A stretch of DNA of 60,901 nucleotides from Syntrophomonadaceae bacterium (lineage in GTDB: Bacteria > Bacillota > DSM-12270 > Thermacetogeniales > Thermacetogeniaceae), in contig DULK01000063.1 in assembly GCA_012840385.1 (NCBI GenBank), forward strand, positions 1-60,901. Reading direction: 5' to 3'. Shown here in pieces: positions 47,757 to 55,569 of the stretch (within the stretch, counting starts at the first letter, position 1; each line of letters begins with the position of its first letter). The translations under genes and the position numbers were made by a program. Under the pieces are notes generated by a model that saw only the letters and a program-made list of their open reading frames with translations, did not search any database and was not told the DNA's origin.

Positions 47757-49385
47757 TTATTCTCCTGACTGGTCAGAGGCACCGCCGGCAGTCACTCCTG
47801 CAATGTAGGCAAATACCCCTGTCCTGAAAAGCGAATCATCCTTCACTTCAAAGACCCTGCTCAACTCCTCAGGGAAGATCTGGCCGTTGGCGACGTAAGT
47901 CCTGAGAAGGATGTGGTAGACATCGTCCCTGCGTCCGAGCCTGGCGAGCTCAAGGATGCGAAAGACCAGGTTTTTCTTGGAATTTTCCTCAGTGTTGAGC
48001 GGCCCTCTTCTCCCCTCCTCGCGGAGCCTATCCATATTCAGGTATCTCACACTCTCACCACCCTGTCGTTTTATCTCAGCATAAAGCTTCAGCAGATCGA
48101 CTACCTTTCCGCTGTCGGCGAGCACTCCTACCTCCACCCCCTGCCTCCCCCCCATCAAGGAGTAGAGAGAAGTGTAAGCGATATCGAGAAAATCTTCGAT
48201 CCTCTCCGCAAGCAGCAGTCCCCAGATCCTTTCCTCAACTTCCTCCCTTGACGAAAAGCTGCGGAGAAGCGCAGAGGTCCTCGTGTTCAGAAGCCACCTG
48301 GCAACTGTTGCAGAGATGAAATGATATTCGACTTTACCCTTCCTCAGGCTCATCACCTCCAGCCCCGTCAGCGTCCAACCACCGAGCAGCTTCCTGAGCC
48401 TCGAGCTCGCCGCCAAAGCATCCAGGAGGTTGTAAAAGCCGTGGCTTCCGGTCAAACTTGACGAAGACTCCGCCCTGAGCAGGCGGTTGAGGTACCAGTT
48501 GGCCTTAAAAGACCCCGTATTCAGAAAGAAGCCGTAACTGCGGACGATGTGGGAGCAAAGCAGGTACGACCTGCACAGCCTGCACATCGGGAGAGAGGGC
48601 TCCCCGTTCCAGAAAAAGTTCGGGAGTTTGTTAGGTGAAGAGCCCAAGTCGCTTGAGACCGTCCGCAGGAAATAAAACTCGTAAACCCTGGGGTGTTGAT
48701 CGCCGGGGTCGAGGGAAAATCTCTTCCCGCAGAAAGCACACGTCAGATCCCCGCCCTCCTCTTCCAGAGCAAACCACTTTTCTAACACGCCTTTCAAAGT
48801 CTCGTAGCTGTCTGAAGTCGCAAGATTCTCATAATCACCGCCCTTCCTCAGCCTCTTCCTGGCAGCAACCGTCAGCCTTACCTTTGCAGCCAGATCCGGA
48901 GAAACTCCCGGAAGTTCTCCCCTCGCAGCAGAGGCAAGAAGCGCCTTTACCAGGCTGGCAGCCACCTTCTTCGCTATCCCAGTGCTCTTGATGAACTCCT
49001 CAGCCAGTTTGCCTTCTCCTTTACCACCCACGTACACCTCAAGCAGATCAGCCAGGAGTTCTTGCGGATAATCCCCAAGCTGCTCCTCAACACTGGTCTC
49101 AGGCTGAAGGGAAAAGGTCTTCCCTGCCCACCAGGAAACAATCCGTTTAATACCATCCGCGGGTTCATCCCTGCTGGGGTAGCCCGGCGGCAGGGGTCTC
49201 TCAGCGCTGCTGAAAACCGCCTCAGCGAGGTCTCCCGGGATCACCGCTGAGCCGTCATCCCTCAGAAAAGACTCGATCGTCTCCTTCCCCAGGCCCCACT
49301 CCAGCACCTCGAGGAAACCCTGGACGCAGGCGTTGAAGTACCAGTCCGCCGGATAAATTTCCAGATCATCCAAACCGCAGTTCAC
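47757..49385 (-). CDS. cas8b: Cascade large subunit Cas8 (Cst1-like, type I-B)
   Basis: The PAM-recognising large subunit, 542 residues. A central zinc-finger-like pair, CAFCGKRF (about 216-219) and MCRLCRSY (about 267-270), is typical of Cst1/Cas8. Otherwise it is assigned by its place between cas6 and cas7. GTG 49385 lies right against a GGGGG site; TTG 49373, six bases beyond it, is a plausible true start (LDDLEIYPADWYFNACVQGFLEVLE). Confidence 0.88.
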   Translation of the reverse strand: MNCGLDDLEIYPADWYFNACVQGFLEVLEWGLGKETIESFLRDDGSAVIPGDLAEAVFSSAERPLPPGYPSRDEPADGIKRIVSWWAGKTFSLQPETSVEEQLGDYPQELLADLLEVYVGGKGEGKLAEEFIKSTGIAKKVAASLVKALLASAARGELPGVSPDLAAKVRLTVAARKRLRKGGDYENLATSDSYETLKGVLEKWFALEEEGGDLTCAFCGKRFSLDPGDQHPRVYEFYFLRTVSSDLGSSPNKLPNFFWNGEPSLPMCRLCRSYLLCSHIVRSYGFFLNTGSFKANWYLNRLLRAESSSSLTGSHGFYNLLDALAASSRLRKLLGGWTLTGLEVMSLRKGKVEYHFISATVARWLLNTRTSALLRSFSSREEVEERIWGLLLAERIEDFLDIAYTSLYSLMGGRQGVEVGVLADSGKVVDLLKLYAEIKRQGGESVRYLNMDRLREEGRRGPLNTEENSKKNLVFRILELARLGRRDDVYHILLRTYVANGQIFPEELSRVFEVKDDSLFRTGVFAYIAGVTAGGASDQSGE

Positions 49386-49408
49386 CCCCTTTTGCCCTTT
49401 CCCAACGT

Positions 49409-50134
49409 TTACAGCCGTTCCAGCATTCCAAACCCCTGCCCTGTTCTCACCCCAATCCCAAAATCATAGAGGAACTGGAGAGAAGCAGGAGACCCTTGCA
49501 AGGTCATCCTCCCCTGAACAGTTGTAATCATCCCCCCATAATGGGCGCAAACCCCTTTCCGGTACGAGGACAACTCCGGAACAACAGCTACAGGAGAAAC
49601 CGCACCAGGAGGGACATAAATTGAGCTTAAGAATTCCAGCCGTTTAAACAGGTGTGTGTTGATCGCCTCCTCGATCTCCGCAGGAGTAGACGCCGAAGGG
49701 TCAAGGTATCCCTCTTTCCCCCTCAACACCGCATGGCCCTTGATCTTGAACACCGCCATCTCGTCCGTCAAACGGGTCAAAGGAGGCACAGAAAAGGCAT
49801 CTACCTCCAGCCCCAAAACCACAGGTTTTCCGTAAAGCCTCAAGACGCCGTTGGCAATAGCTGTCATCACGGAAGGGATCCCTGTAGAGATCTCCATTAG
49901 CACGGGTGGAAGGACCGTGAACCTCTGCTCCTCTTTGTCCCAATCGACAAGGCGCTTGAAGCTCACCGAAAAAACATATGGGCTGAAACCTGGCTGCTCT
50001 ACACTGAACCGCTCCGCCACCTCTGTCCCGTCAAGCACTTGCTTCAGCAGAGAGATAAAGTAACGCCTGAAATCACAGGGTATAGCGATCCTCTCTTCAC
50101 CGTTTGCCGGGAGCAAATTAACCCTCAACCGCAC
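49409..50134 (-). CDS. cas6: crRNA-processing endoribonuclease Cas6
   Basis: Cuts the array transcript within repeats. The 241 residues have the RAMP fold and end in the glycine-rich GIGVRTGQGFGMLERL. GTG 50134 is the first cas start; no clear promoter was found in the 600 bases upstream. It heads the eight-gene operon that ends with cas2 at the leader. Confidence 0.94.
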   Translation of the reverse strand: MRLRVNLLPANGEERIAIPCDFRRYFISLLKQVLDGTEVAERFSVEQPGFSPYVFSVSFKRLVDWDKEEQRFTVLPPVLMEISTGIPSVMTAIANGVLRLYGKPVVLGLEVDAFSVPPLTRLTDEMAVFKIKGHAVLRGKEGYLDPSASTPAEIEEAINTHLFKRLEFLSSIYVPPGAVSPVAVVPELSSYRKGVCAHYGGMITTVQGRMTLQGSPASLQFLYDFGIGVRTGQGFGMLERL

Positions 50135-50747
50135 AATTCATTCATCCCCTTTATCATAAATTTCTGGCAATCGACCTCGCCTTTTCACCCCCCACCATTA
50201 GTGCAGTTCGCTCCTCTAACCACCAGCCTCCAATGTTAACAATTTGACATTCTCCCTCATTTTTCCTTCCTTTCCTACATAAAACACCAGGCCTTTCATA
50301 TAAAAAAGCCCGGACAATCAGGCTATAGACAATTATAGCGATGACTATTTTCGGCGGCGCAGGCCGGAATGAGCGCCTTCCTACTCTCTTATCCTGCCGA
50401 ACATCCACATCTTTTCAGGGTCACGCTTATCAAGCTTCACGACCACCTCACCCCGGCAGAGTATTACGAAGAGGCAAAAAGAATTTCTATGAAAGCTCTA
50501 CCAGTTTGTGCTTGATGTCCAAAATTAGGGGTTTAAGCCGCCAATTCTTTGGGAAGCTGTGAAGGAGACTAAGGACGGTTTTTTATCTGTCAGCGCGTGG
50601 AAGATACCTTTGAGGAAAGGCGCAAGGACTTCGAGTTCATAGAGTTTAAGGCTCTTACACTTGAAGAATATAACAATCGGCATCTTCCAGCCGTTGGGTG
50701 AAAGATGCCGGTAATTAGGAAGTCCCACAAACCTTATTTAAAAACCA
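50135..50747. other. Right end of the element: decayed coding sequence and a palindrome
   Basis: No intact gene is seen. On the plus strand 50369-50515 encodes a 48-residue frame (MSAFLLSYPAEHPHLFRVTL...), and 50588-50701 reads RVEDTFEERRKDFEFIEFKALTLEEYNNRHLPAVG without a start; both look like fragments. On the minus strand is a perfect inverted repeat GCTATA-N6-TATAGC (50322-50339), directly followed by a weak hairpin (AGCC..GGCT) and seven Ts at about 50304-50326. It could terminate transcripts from the split host gene. I could not place the cas promoter. Confidence 0.45.
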
Positions 50748-50770
50748 CTACTTCGAAGGCTTGTCCGCTG

Positions 50771-50798
50771 TTTCTTGGGCAGACACGACCCTGTGCGG
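50771..50798. other. attR: right junction of the integrated element
   Basis: The element arm TTTCTTGGGCAGACACGACC (50771-50790) and CT are followed by GTGCGG (50793-50798), where the host gene resumes. The arm pairs with the left-end arm at 28191-28210 at 16 of 20 positions. Confidence 0.8.
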
Positions 50799-51074
50799 CG
50801 CGGTTCCATCGATCAGGGCAACACCCAGGGCGGGAGCCACGACGGCATCCAGTGAGTCATTATCGGAGGAGCAGCAGTGAAGCTCAATATCATAACCGCG
50901 GTCCCGCAGGTCCTCTCCAATCCGTCGCATGAAAGTAGACTTGCCAGTACCCGGTCCCCCCTTGATCACGAAAATTCTTTTGGCATCCGGTTCAATAATG
51001 TTATCGTAGAAGGAGTAGAATCCAAGGCAGGTATTTCCTCCCGGAAAAACCATTTTAACCTTTCCTTTTGTCAA
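50793..51074 (-). pseudogene. PRK06851-type P-loop ATPase, N-terminal part (split by the integrated element)
   Basis: Encodes the first 94 residues, MVFPGGNTCLGFYSFYDNIIEPDAKRIFVIKGGPGTGKSTFMRRIG to ALGVALIDGTAPH, with the first P-loop GGPGTGKST. Reading on, element sequence adds RVVSAQETADKPSK and a stop at 50748, so the current frame spans 50748-51074 (108 residues). The rest of the gene is at 27354-28190. TTG 51074 follows GGAGGG by six bases; ATG 51053 is an alternative start. Confidence 0.9.
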
Positions 51075-51122
51075 ACCTATCCCTCCCCTACCACAAATTA
51101 AAAAACGCTCTTTGAAAACACA

Positions 51123-51186
51123 AAGGCGCCTGCGGAGACGCCTCTGCCTCTATTTCATCTTATTTAATCATTGTCTCGATTATTCC
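51123..51186. repeat. 65-base intergenic repeat, copy A
   Basis: AAGGCGCCTGCGGAGACGCC and the 44 bases after it match 53597-53661 with about six differences and one indel. It begins with an imperfect GC-rich palindrome. Copies A and B flank the PAS-GGDEF-HD-GYP locus. The rest of the spacer 51075-51535 shows no gene and no riboswitch that I recognise. Confidence 0.75.
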
Positions 51187-51535
51187 GCCCAGGAGGGCCG
51201 GCCGAACCAATCGCCACCAATTCAAGCTGCCCACCGCATAATACGCATAATAAATTAGCTATGAACCAAATTTCCAATCCATTTCAGGAAGGAATTATCA
51301 CGTGCACAACGAATACATCCCAGAAACAACGAATACTTCCTTTATGATTCCGGGAAACGGGAGGTAGTAAAAAAATGAATGGGTTATCGGAGGGGGTAAC
51401 GTTCCCTGTTCTCCAAGATTATCCTTACCGGCAAAAGGCTCTCGACATTCCTGCCTGCGGTACATAATGGCAGGATTGTTTTGTGGGTGAAAAGCCTGTT
51501 TTATGCCTGCGGCAGGTTCGCCGGAGGTGGTGAGC

Positions 51536-51733
51536 ATGAGCTCGCGCATCGTTAACAAGGCTCTAATTGCCGGCTTGATTCTGATTTTTATCCTGCTGGT
51601 GGGCTTTATGCTGTTGCAGGCCGCCAAAGTATTGGTAAATCTAAACCTGATGTCCGTCACGGTGGACAAAGTGGTCGTGGCAGGCCGACTGCACGACTAC
51701 GTACTCAAGCAGTCGACCGGCTTATCCTTTTGA
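51536..51733 (+). CDS. Short membrane-anchor protein upstream of the GGDEF/HD-GYP gene
   Basis: A 65-residue product with one transmembrane segment (about 11-33, AGLILIFILLVGFMLLQAA) and a short helix ending DYVLKQSTGLSF. ATG 51536 follows GGAGGTGGTGAGC. The stop overlaps the next start (TTGA). In the next frame the sequence would continue STG-LILLNSRNAVIVV, so this may be the membrane anchor of one frameshifted gene. I see no further domain. Confidence 0.6.
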   Translation: MSSRIVNKALIAGLILIFILLVGFMLLQAAKVLVNLNLMSVTVDKVVVAGRLHDYVLKQSTGLSF

Positions 51734-53250
51734 ACTCCAGAAACGCCGTGATCGTGGTGCGCCGCAACGGCCGCATCTACCTTGTCAACCGGGTGGCCGA
51801 AGAGATCTTCGGTTGCAGGCGCGAAGCAGTGCGAGGGCTTCCTTTTGAGGCCGTCTTTACCGGCCGGCAACAGCCGGGAGAGGTGGCCTTCAGCTACCCG
51901 GTGGCTGCAGTTCTGGCTGCCGGTGAGGACGCCTGCAGTGTAGAGAAAAGCTACGTCACAACCGACGGCCGGCAGTATAGCCTGCTCACCGACTGCCTGC
52001 AGTTGCGCGATGAGGGCGGGAGGCCGCACGGCGTCATGCTGATAATCAGGGACATCACCGAGCAAAAGGCGTTAGAAGAAAAACTGAAGAGCCTGGCCGT
52101 GCGGGACAGCATGACCATGCTTTACAACCAATCTTACCTGAAACAGGCACTGGAACGCGAAGTTGCGCGGGCACTCGAACAGGGCGGCCGGGTAGCCTTC
52201 TTAATGATGGACGCGGACAACTTCAAAGACTACAACGACCTCTTCGGCCACCCCGCGGGTGACGAACTGCTCAAAAAACTGGCCCGCCTGCTGGAAAAAC
52301 ATGTGCGCCAGGTGGATATCGTAGGGCGCTACGGCGGGGACGAGTTTGCCGTAATCCTGCCCGGCGCGGACCAGGCAGTAGCGGTGGAAGTGGGAGAGCG
52401 TCTGCGCCGGGCGATCGCGGAATACCCCTTTCCCTATCAAGAGTTGATGCCCGGCGGCAGGATCACTGTCTCCGCCGGGGTGGCCTGTTTTCCAGATGAT
52501 GCAGCCAGCGCTGCCGAACTGATCAGGCATGCCGACGAAGCGATGTACAACGCCAAGCGCAACATCAAAAAGAGGGTGGAAGTCTGGTTTTCAGCCTTCA
52601 AGGGACTTGAGTCGGACTGGCCGGGCGAACGGGACTTGTTGTACAACATCGGCGGTCTCCTGGCCATGGTCAACAACAAGGACCGCTATACCTACGGCCA
52701 CTCCGAAATGGTGGCCCATTACGCCACCGCATTGGCTCAGGCGGCGGGACTGGCGCAGGAGGAGGTAAAAAAAATCAGATTGGCCGCCTTCCTCCACGAT
52801 CTTGGGAAAGTGGATATCCCGGAAGAAATCCTGAACAAACCCGGGCCGCTGAGCGACGCGGAGAAGAAGGTGTGCCAGCGCCATCCGGTTACCGGCGCCG
52901 ACATCGTGCGGCAGATCAAATCCTTAGAAGAGATAGTGCCCCTGATCCGGCACCACCACGAGCGCTACGACGGGCAAGGCTACCCCGACGGCCTGGCCGG
53001 CGAGGAAATCCCTTTGGGCGCCCGCATTATTGCCCTTGCCGACAGTTTTGATGCCATGATCACCAACCGCCCCTACCGCCGGGCCAGGAGGTTCCAGGAA
53101 GCCATAGAGATAGTCAAAAAAGAAGCAGGTCGACAGTTCGACCCACACCTGGCCGAGCTTTTTGTTGCCAAATGTGTTGACGTTAAAGCAATCGGCACAG
53201 GGTGGGAGACGGAGTCAGTTCAAGAGGAGCCCTCGCCGCCTGCCGGGTAG
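51730..53250 (+). CDS. PAS-GGDEF-HD-GYP c-di-GMP turnover protein
   Basis: A 506-residue signalling protein. A PAS domain (about 3-115) is followed by a GGDEF diguanylate cyclase with GRYGGDEFAV (202-206) and an RxxD inhibitory site (RQVD, 193-196) five residues before it, then an HD-GYP phosphodiesterase (HD 356-357 in FLHDLGKVDIPEEIL; HHHERYDGQGYPDGL with GYP 417-419). Both catalytic motifs are intact, so it could both make and break c-di-GMP. It starts at TTG 51730, overlapping the upstream membrane-anchor gene. Confidence 0.93.
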   Translation: MNSRNAVIVVRRNGRIYLVNRVAEEIFGCRREAVRGLPFEAVFTGRQQPGEVAFSYPVAAVLAAGEDACSVEKSYVTTDGRQYSLLTDCLQLRDEGGRPHGVMLIIRDITEQKALEEKLKSLAVRDSMTMLYNQSYLKQALEREVARALEQGGRVAFLMMDADNFKDYNDLFGHPAGDELLKKLARLLEKHVRQVDIVGRYGGDEFAVILPGADQAVAVEVGERLRRAIAEYPFPYQELMPGGRITVSAGVACFPDDAASAAELIRHADEAMYNAKRNIKKRVEVWFSAFKGLESDWPGERDLLYNIGGLLAMVNNKDRYTYGHSEMVAHYATALAQAAGLAQEEVKKIRLAAFLHDLGKVDIPEEILNKPGPLSDAEKKVCQRHPVTGADIVRQIKSLEEIVPLIRHHHERYDGQGYPDGLAGEEIPLGARIIALADSFDAMITNRPYRRARRFQEAIEIVKKEAGRQFDPHLAELFVAKCVDVKAIGTGWETESVQEEPSPPAG

Positions 53251-53275
53251 CAACCTTCATGGCCATGCCGCCTTT

Positions 53276-53515
53276 TCAATCCCGGCAGTTCGACTGCCCA
53301 CAAAAGAGCCGCCTTTCCCGGAGTAAATCTACAGGCTGCGGTTCATAGAAGGGTCGCGCTTCGAGCCCAGCGTGTTCTCCTGTGGGGAACAAGCTCTGCG
53401 ACAACTCCGGGTAGCGCAGGTACAGGCATAGATTAGCAAGGCAAGGCTCTGACCTTACGACCGCTTGCGATACCGTCTCGGCCAGCTTAATATAGCTCAT
53501 TGCTTCGGCCATCAA
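53276..53515 (-). CDS. Hypothetical small protein, weak call
   Basis: A 79-codon frame in the 437-base gap between the GGDEF gene and the ABC permease. An AGAGGG site lies before ATG (53515 or 53512). The sequence (AMSYIKLAETVSQAVVRSEPCLANLCLYLRYPELSQSLF) has no family I know and may be spurious. Confidence 0.25.
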   Translation of the reverse strand: MMAEAMSYIKLAETVSQAVVRSEPCLANLCLYLRYPELSQSLFPTGEHAGLEARPFYEPQPVDLLRERRLFCGQSNCRD

Positions 53516-53596
53516 TCGCCCTCTTTTCCAGTTGCCTAACCTTCCGGGTTAGGAACGCTGTTATGATGAAGCCGTCACCAGGACCTGTTTCCCTGT

Positions 53597-53661
53597 AAGG
53601 CGCCTCCGGAGACGCCTTTGCCCCTATTTCATCTTAATTTACTCATTGTTTCGATTATTCC
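53597..53661. repeat. 65-base intergenic repeat, copy B
   Basis: Second copy of the repeat at 51123-51186, in the same orientation. Its first 22 bases form a near-perfect palindrome (AAGGCG-c-CTCCGGAG-a-CGCCTT) that could act as a hairpin, with only a weak T-rich stretch after it. Confidence 0.75.
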
Positions 53662-53687
53662 CGCCGCAGCAGGGCCTGCCGCTTAAT

Positions 53688-54893
53688 CTAAAGCTGGCGC
53701 AGGGCCTCCGCCGGGCTCAGGGCCGCGGCGCGGCTTGCCGGGTAAAGGCCGAAGAAGAGCCCCACGCAGGCGGAAAAACCGAAGGCCAGCAGTATCGTCC
53801 AGAAGGAGATCAGCGGCGGCCAGTGGGCCAGGAGGGCGACAGCGACGGCGCCGCCAGCTCCAATAAGAACTCCCAGGGCTCCTCCTATTAAGCACAGGGC
53901 AACGGCCTCAAACAGAAACTGCTGCATGATGTCCTTCCTGCGGGCGCCGAGGGCCATCAGGAGGCCGATCTCCCGGGTGCGTTCCGTTACCGCCACCAGC
54001 ATGATATTCATCACCCCGACACCGCCCACCAGCAGGGCAATACCCGCTATGGCTCCGATGATCAGGGTCATCACCGACGTCACCTTGCCGACTATAGAAA
54101 GCTGTTCTTCCATGGAATTCCCGACGTAATGCACACCGGCACCCGGGTGCCTTTTCCTGATAATTTTCAGGCTGTCTTCGATGGCCTGGGGCAATGCCTC
54201 TTTCGAAACCGCCACCCCGCACAACTGAAAGATCACCTTGGAATTGAGGATCTCCTGGGCGAAGGTAATCGGTAGATAAACCGTTTTCAGGTTCATCATG
54301 CTCAAGATGGAGGATGGTGGTTTCTGCATGACTCCGATTACCGTGGCTGGTACGTCCTGGATAAAGATCTGCTTCCCGAGGGGGTCCGTGTCCGGAAAAA
54401 GCTCCTTCGCCAGCTCTGCGTCAAGCACCGCCACCCGGGCATGGGCGTCCACATCGATATTCGAGAGGAACCGCCCTTTTTCCACCTTCATGTTAAGGGC
54501 ATAGATCAGGTCCGGCGTCGTCCCGTAGAGTTGGGACAGGAGCGGCTTCCCCCCGGAATGCGGCCGCCGGACATCGATCATGCTGGCGTAAGACAGAGGA
54601 GCCATTTTTTCCACTGCAGGCGAGAGTTCCTCGATCAGGGTTGCGTCCTGCAGCCGGAAGGTGTCGGCGGTAGGAGCCTCACCACGCATAACGTCCACCG
54701 TAACTTCAAAATAGCGGCTGCTTCCCAGGGATTCGAGCTGGGAAATGATAACCGCCTGCCCTCCCTGCCCAATAGCCACTACTGCGATCACCGCGGCAAT
54801 CCCGATGGTTATCCCTATAATGGTCAGGGCCGCCCGCAGCCGGTGGGCAAGCAGGTTTTCGCCGACCACCTGGGCAAGGTCAGTGAACCTCAT
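53688..54893 (-). CDS. ABC transporter permease, MacB/FtsX type
   Basis: A 401-residue permease with an N-terminal helix (ALTIIGITIGIAAVIAVVAIG), a MacB_PCD extracytoplasmic domain (about 45-240), and three C-terminal helices of the FtsX fold (MTLIIGAIAGIALLVGGVGVMNIMLVAVTERTREIGLLMALGA). It pairs with the ATPase upstream (14-base overlap) and the adaptor, forming a MacAB-like exporter. In a single-membrane cell it would work without TolC. Substrate unknown; peptides or antimicrobials are typical. Confidence 0.9.
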   Translation of the reverse strand: MRFTDLAQVVGENLLAHRLRAALTIIGITIGIAAVIAVVAIGQGGQAVIISQLESLGSSRYFEVTVDVMRGEAPTADTFRLQDATLIEELSPAVEKMAPLSYASMIDVRRPHSGGKPLLSQLYGTTPDLIYALNMKVEKGRFLSNIDVDAHARVAVLDAELAKELFPDTDPLGKQIFIQDVPATVIGVMQKPPSSILSMMNLKTVYLPITFAQEILNSKVIFQLCGVAVSKEALPQAIEDSLKIIRKRHPGAGVHYVGNSMEEQLSIVGKVTSVMTLIIGAIAGIALLVGGVGVMNIMLVAVTERTREIGLLMALGARRKDIMQQFLFEAVALCLIGGALGVLIGAGGAVAVALLAHWPPLISFWTILLAFGFSACVGLFFGLYPASRAAALSPAEALRQL

Positions 54894-55569
54894 CTTCTAC
54901 CGCCTCCTCCCTGATCAACGATCCGTCCCTGAAGTACAGGATGCGACCGGCATATCTGGCGATGTCCGGTTCGTGGGTAACCAGAACAATCGTCCTTCCC
55001 GACCTGTGCATTTCCTTAAAAATTCCCATGATCTCGTGGCTGGAACGGGTGTCCAGGTTACCCGTGGGTTCGTCGGCAAAGATCACCTGGGGATCGTTGG
55101 CCAGAGCCCGGGCGATCGCCACCCGCTGCTGCTCCCCCCCGGAAAGCTCCGGCGGTTTATGCTTGAGGCGGTGCTTCAATCCCACCATTTCCAGAAGTTC
55201 CGCCGCCCGTTCCCGGCGCTCGCGGCGCGGCAGCCCCGCGTAGATCATGGGCAGTTCCACGTTGCGCAGGATGTCGTAGCGGGGCAGCAGATTGAAGCTC
55301 TGAAACACGAAGCCGAATTTCCGGTTGCGCAGTTCCGCCAACTCCTCCTCGTCGAAAGAACCGACATCCCTCCCGTCCAGATAGTACGCTCCCCCGCTGG
55401 GACGCTCCAGACAGCCCAGCAGGCTCAGGAAGGTGGACTTTCCGGAACCGGAGGGCCCCATCACTGCCACAAACTCCCCGGTCTTGATTTCCAGCGTCAC
55501 GCCGGCCAGGGCAGTTACGGCTGCCGCCCCGCTGCCGTAGATCTTCTTCAGGTCGACGACCCTGATCAC
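54880..55569 (-). CDS. ABC transporter ATP-binding protein, MacB/LolD type
   Basis: A 229-residue ATPase with Walker A GPSGSGKST, Q-loop FVFQSFNLLPRYD, signature LSGGEQQRVAIARALAN, Walker B VIFADEPTG and H-loop VTHEPD. It overlaps the adaptor gene by four bases and the permease by 14. Confidence 0.95.
   Translation of the reverse strand: MIRVVDLKKIYGSGAAAVTALAGVTLEIKTGEFVAVMGPSGSGKSTFLSLLGCLERPSGGAYYLDGRDVGSFDEEELAELRNRKFGFVFQSFNLLPRYDILRNVELPMIYAGLPRRERRERAAELLEMVGLKHRLKHKPPELSGGEQQRVAIARALANDPQVIFADEPTGNLDTRSSHEIMGIFKEMHRSGRTIVLVTHEPDIARYAGRILYFRDGSLIREEAVEDEVH

Larger units (their letters stand above)
28191..50798. mobile_element. Serine-recombinase-integrated element carrying a complete type I-B CRISPR-Cas system
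   Basis: About 22.6 kb lies between the halves of the PRK06851-type gene. At the left edge is a large serine recombinase; at each edge is one copy of GTGCGG. Joining the element ends recreates a site in which 20-base arms (50771-50790 and 28191-28210) are inverted repeats matching at 16 of 20 positions around the eight-base centre CTGTGCGG, as expected of a serine-integrase attP. Cargo, left to right: recombinase, coupled small protein, TumA/TumE remnant, UPF0175/PIN remnant, transposase fragments, the 135-repeat CRISPR array, and eight cas genes. No capsid, portal, relaxase or type IV secretion genes are visible, so transfer would need a helper or is lost. Confidence 0.88.

Noticed and set aside
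50154-50408. Minus-strand 84-codon frame upstream of cas6
   Set aside because: It spans the palindrome and T-tailed hairpin and has no recognisable domain or good start.
28191-50798. The island as a prophage or conjugative element
   Set aside because: No capsid, terminase, portal, tail, relaxase, coupling protein or type IV secretion gene is visible; only recombinase, toxin-antitoxin remnants, transposase fragments and CRISPR-Cas.
27354-51074. The two PRK06851-type fragments as separate short genes or paralogues
   Set aside because: One holds only residues 1-94 and the other only 95-370, they share the break codons, and the junctions coincide with recombinase att arms. A single split gene explains all of this.
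51240-51535. A c-di-GMP (GEMM) riboswitch before the GGDEF/HD-GYP genes
   Set aside because: I looked for the conserved GEMM core on the plus strand and did not find it.
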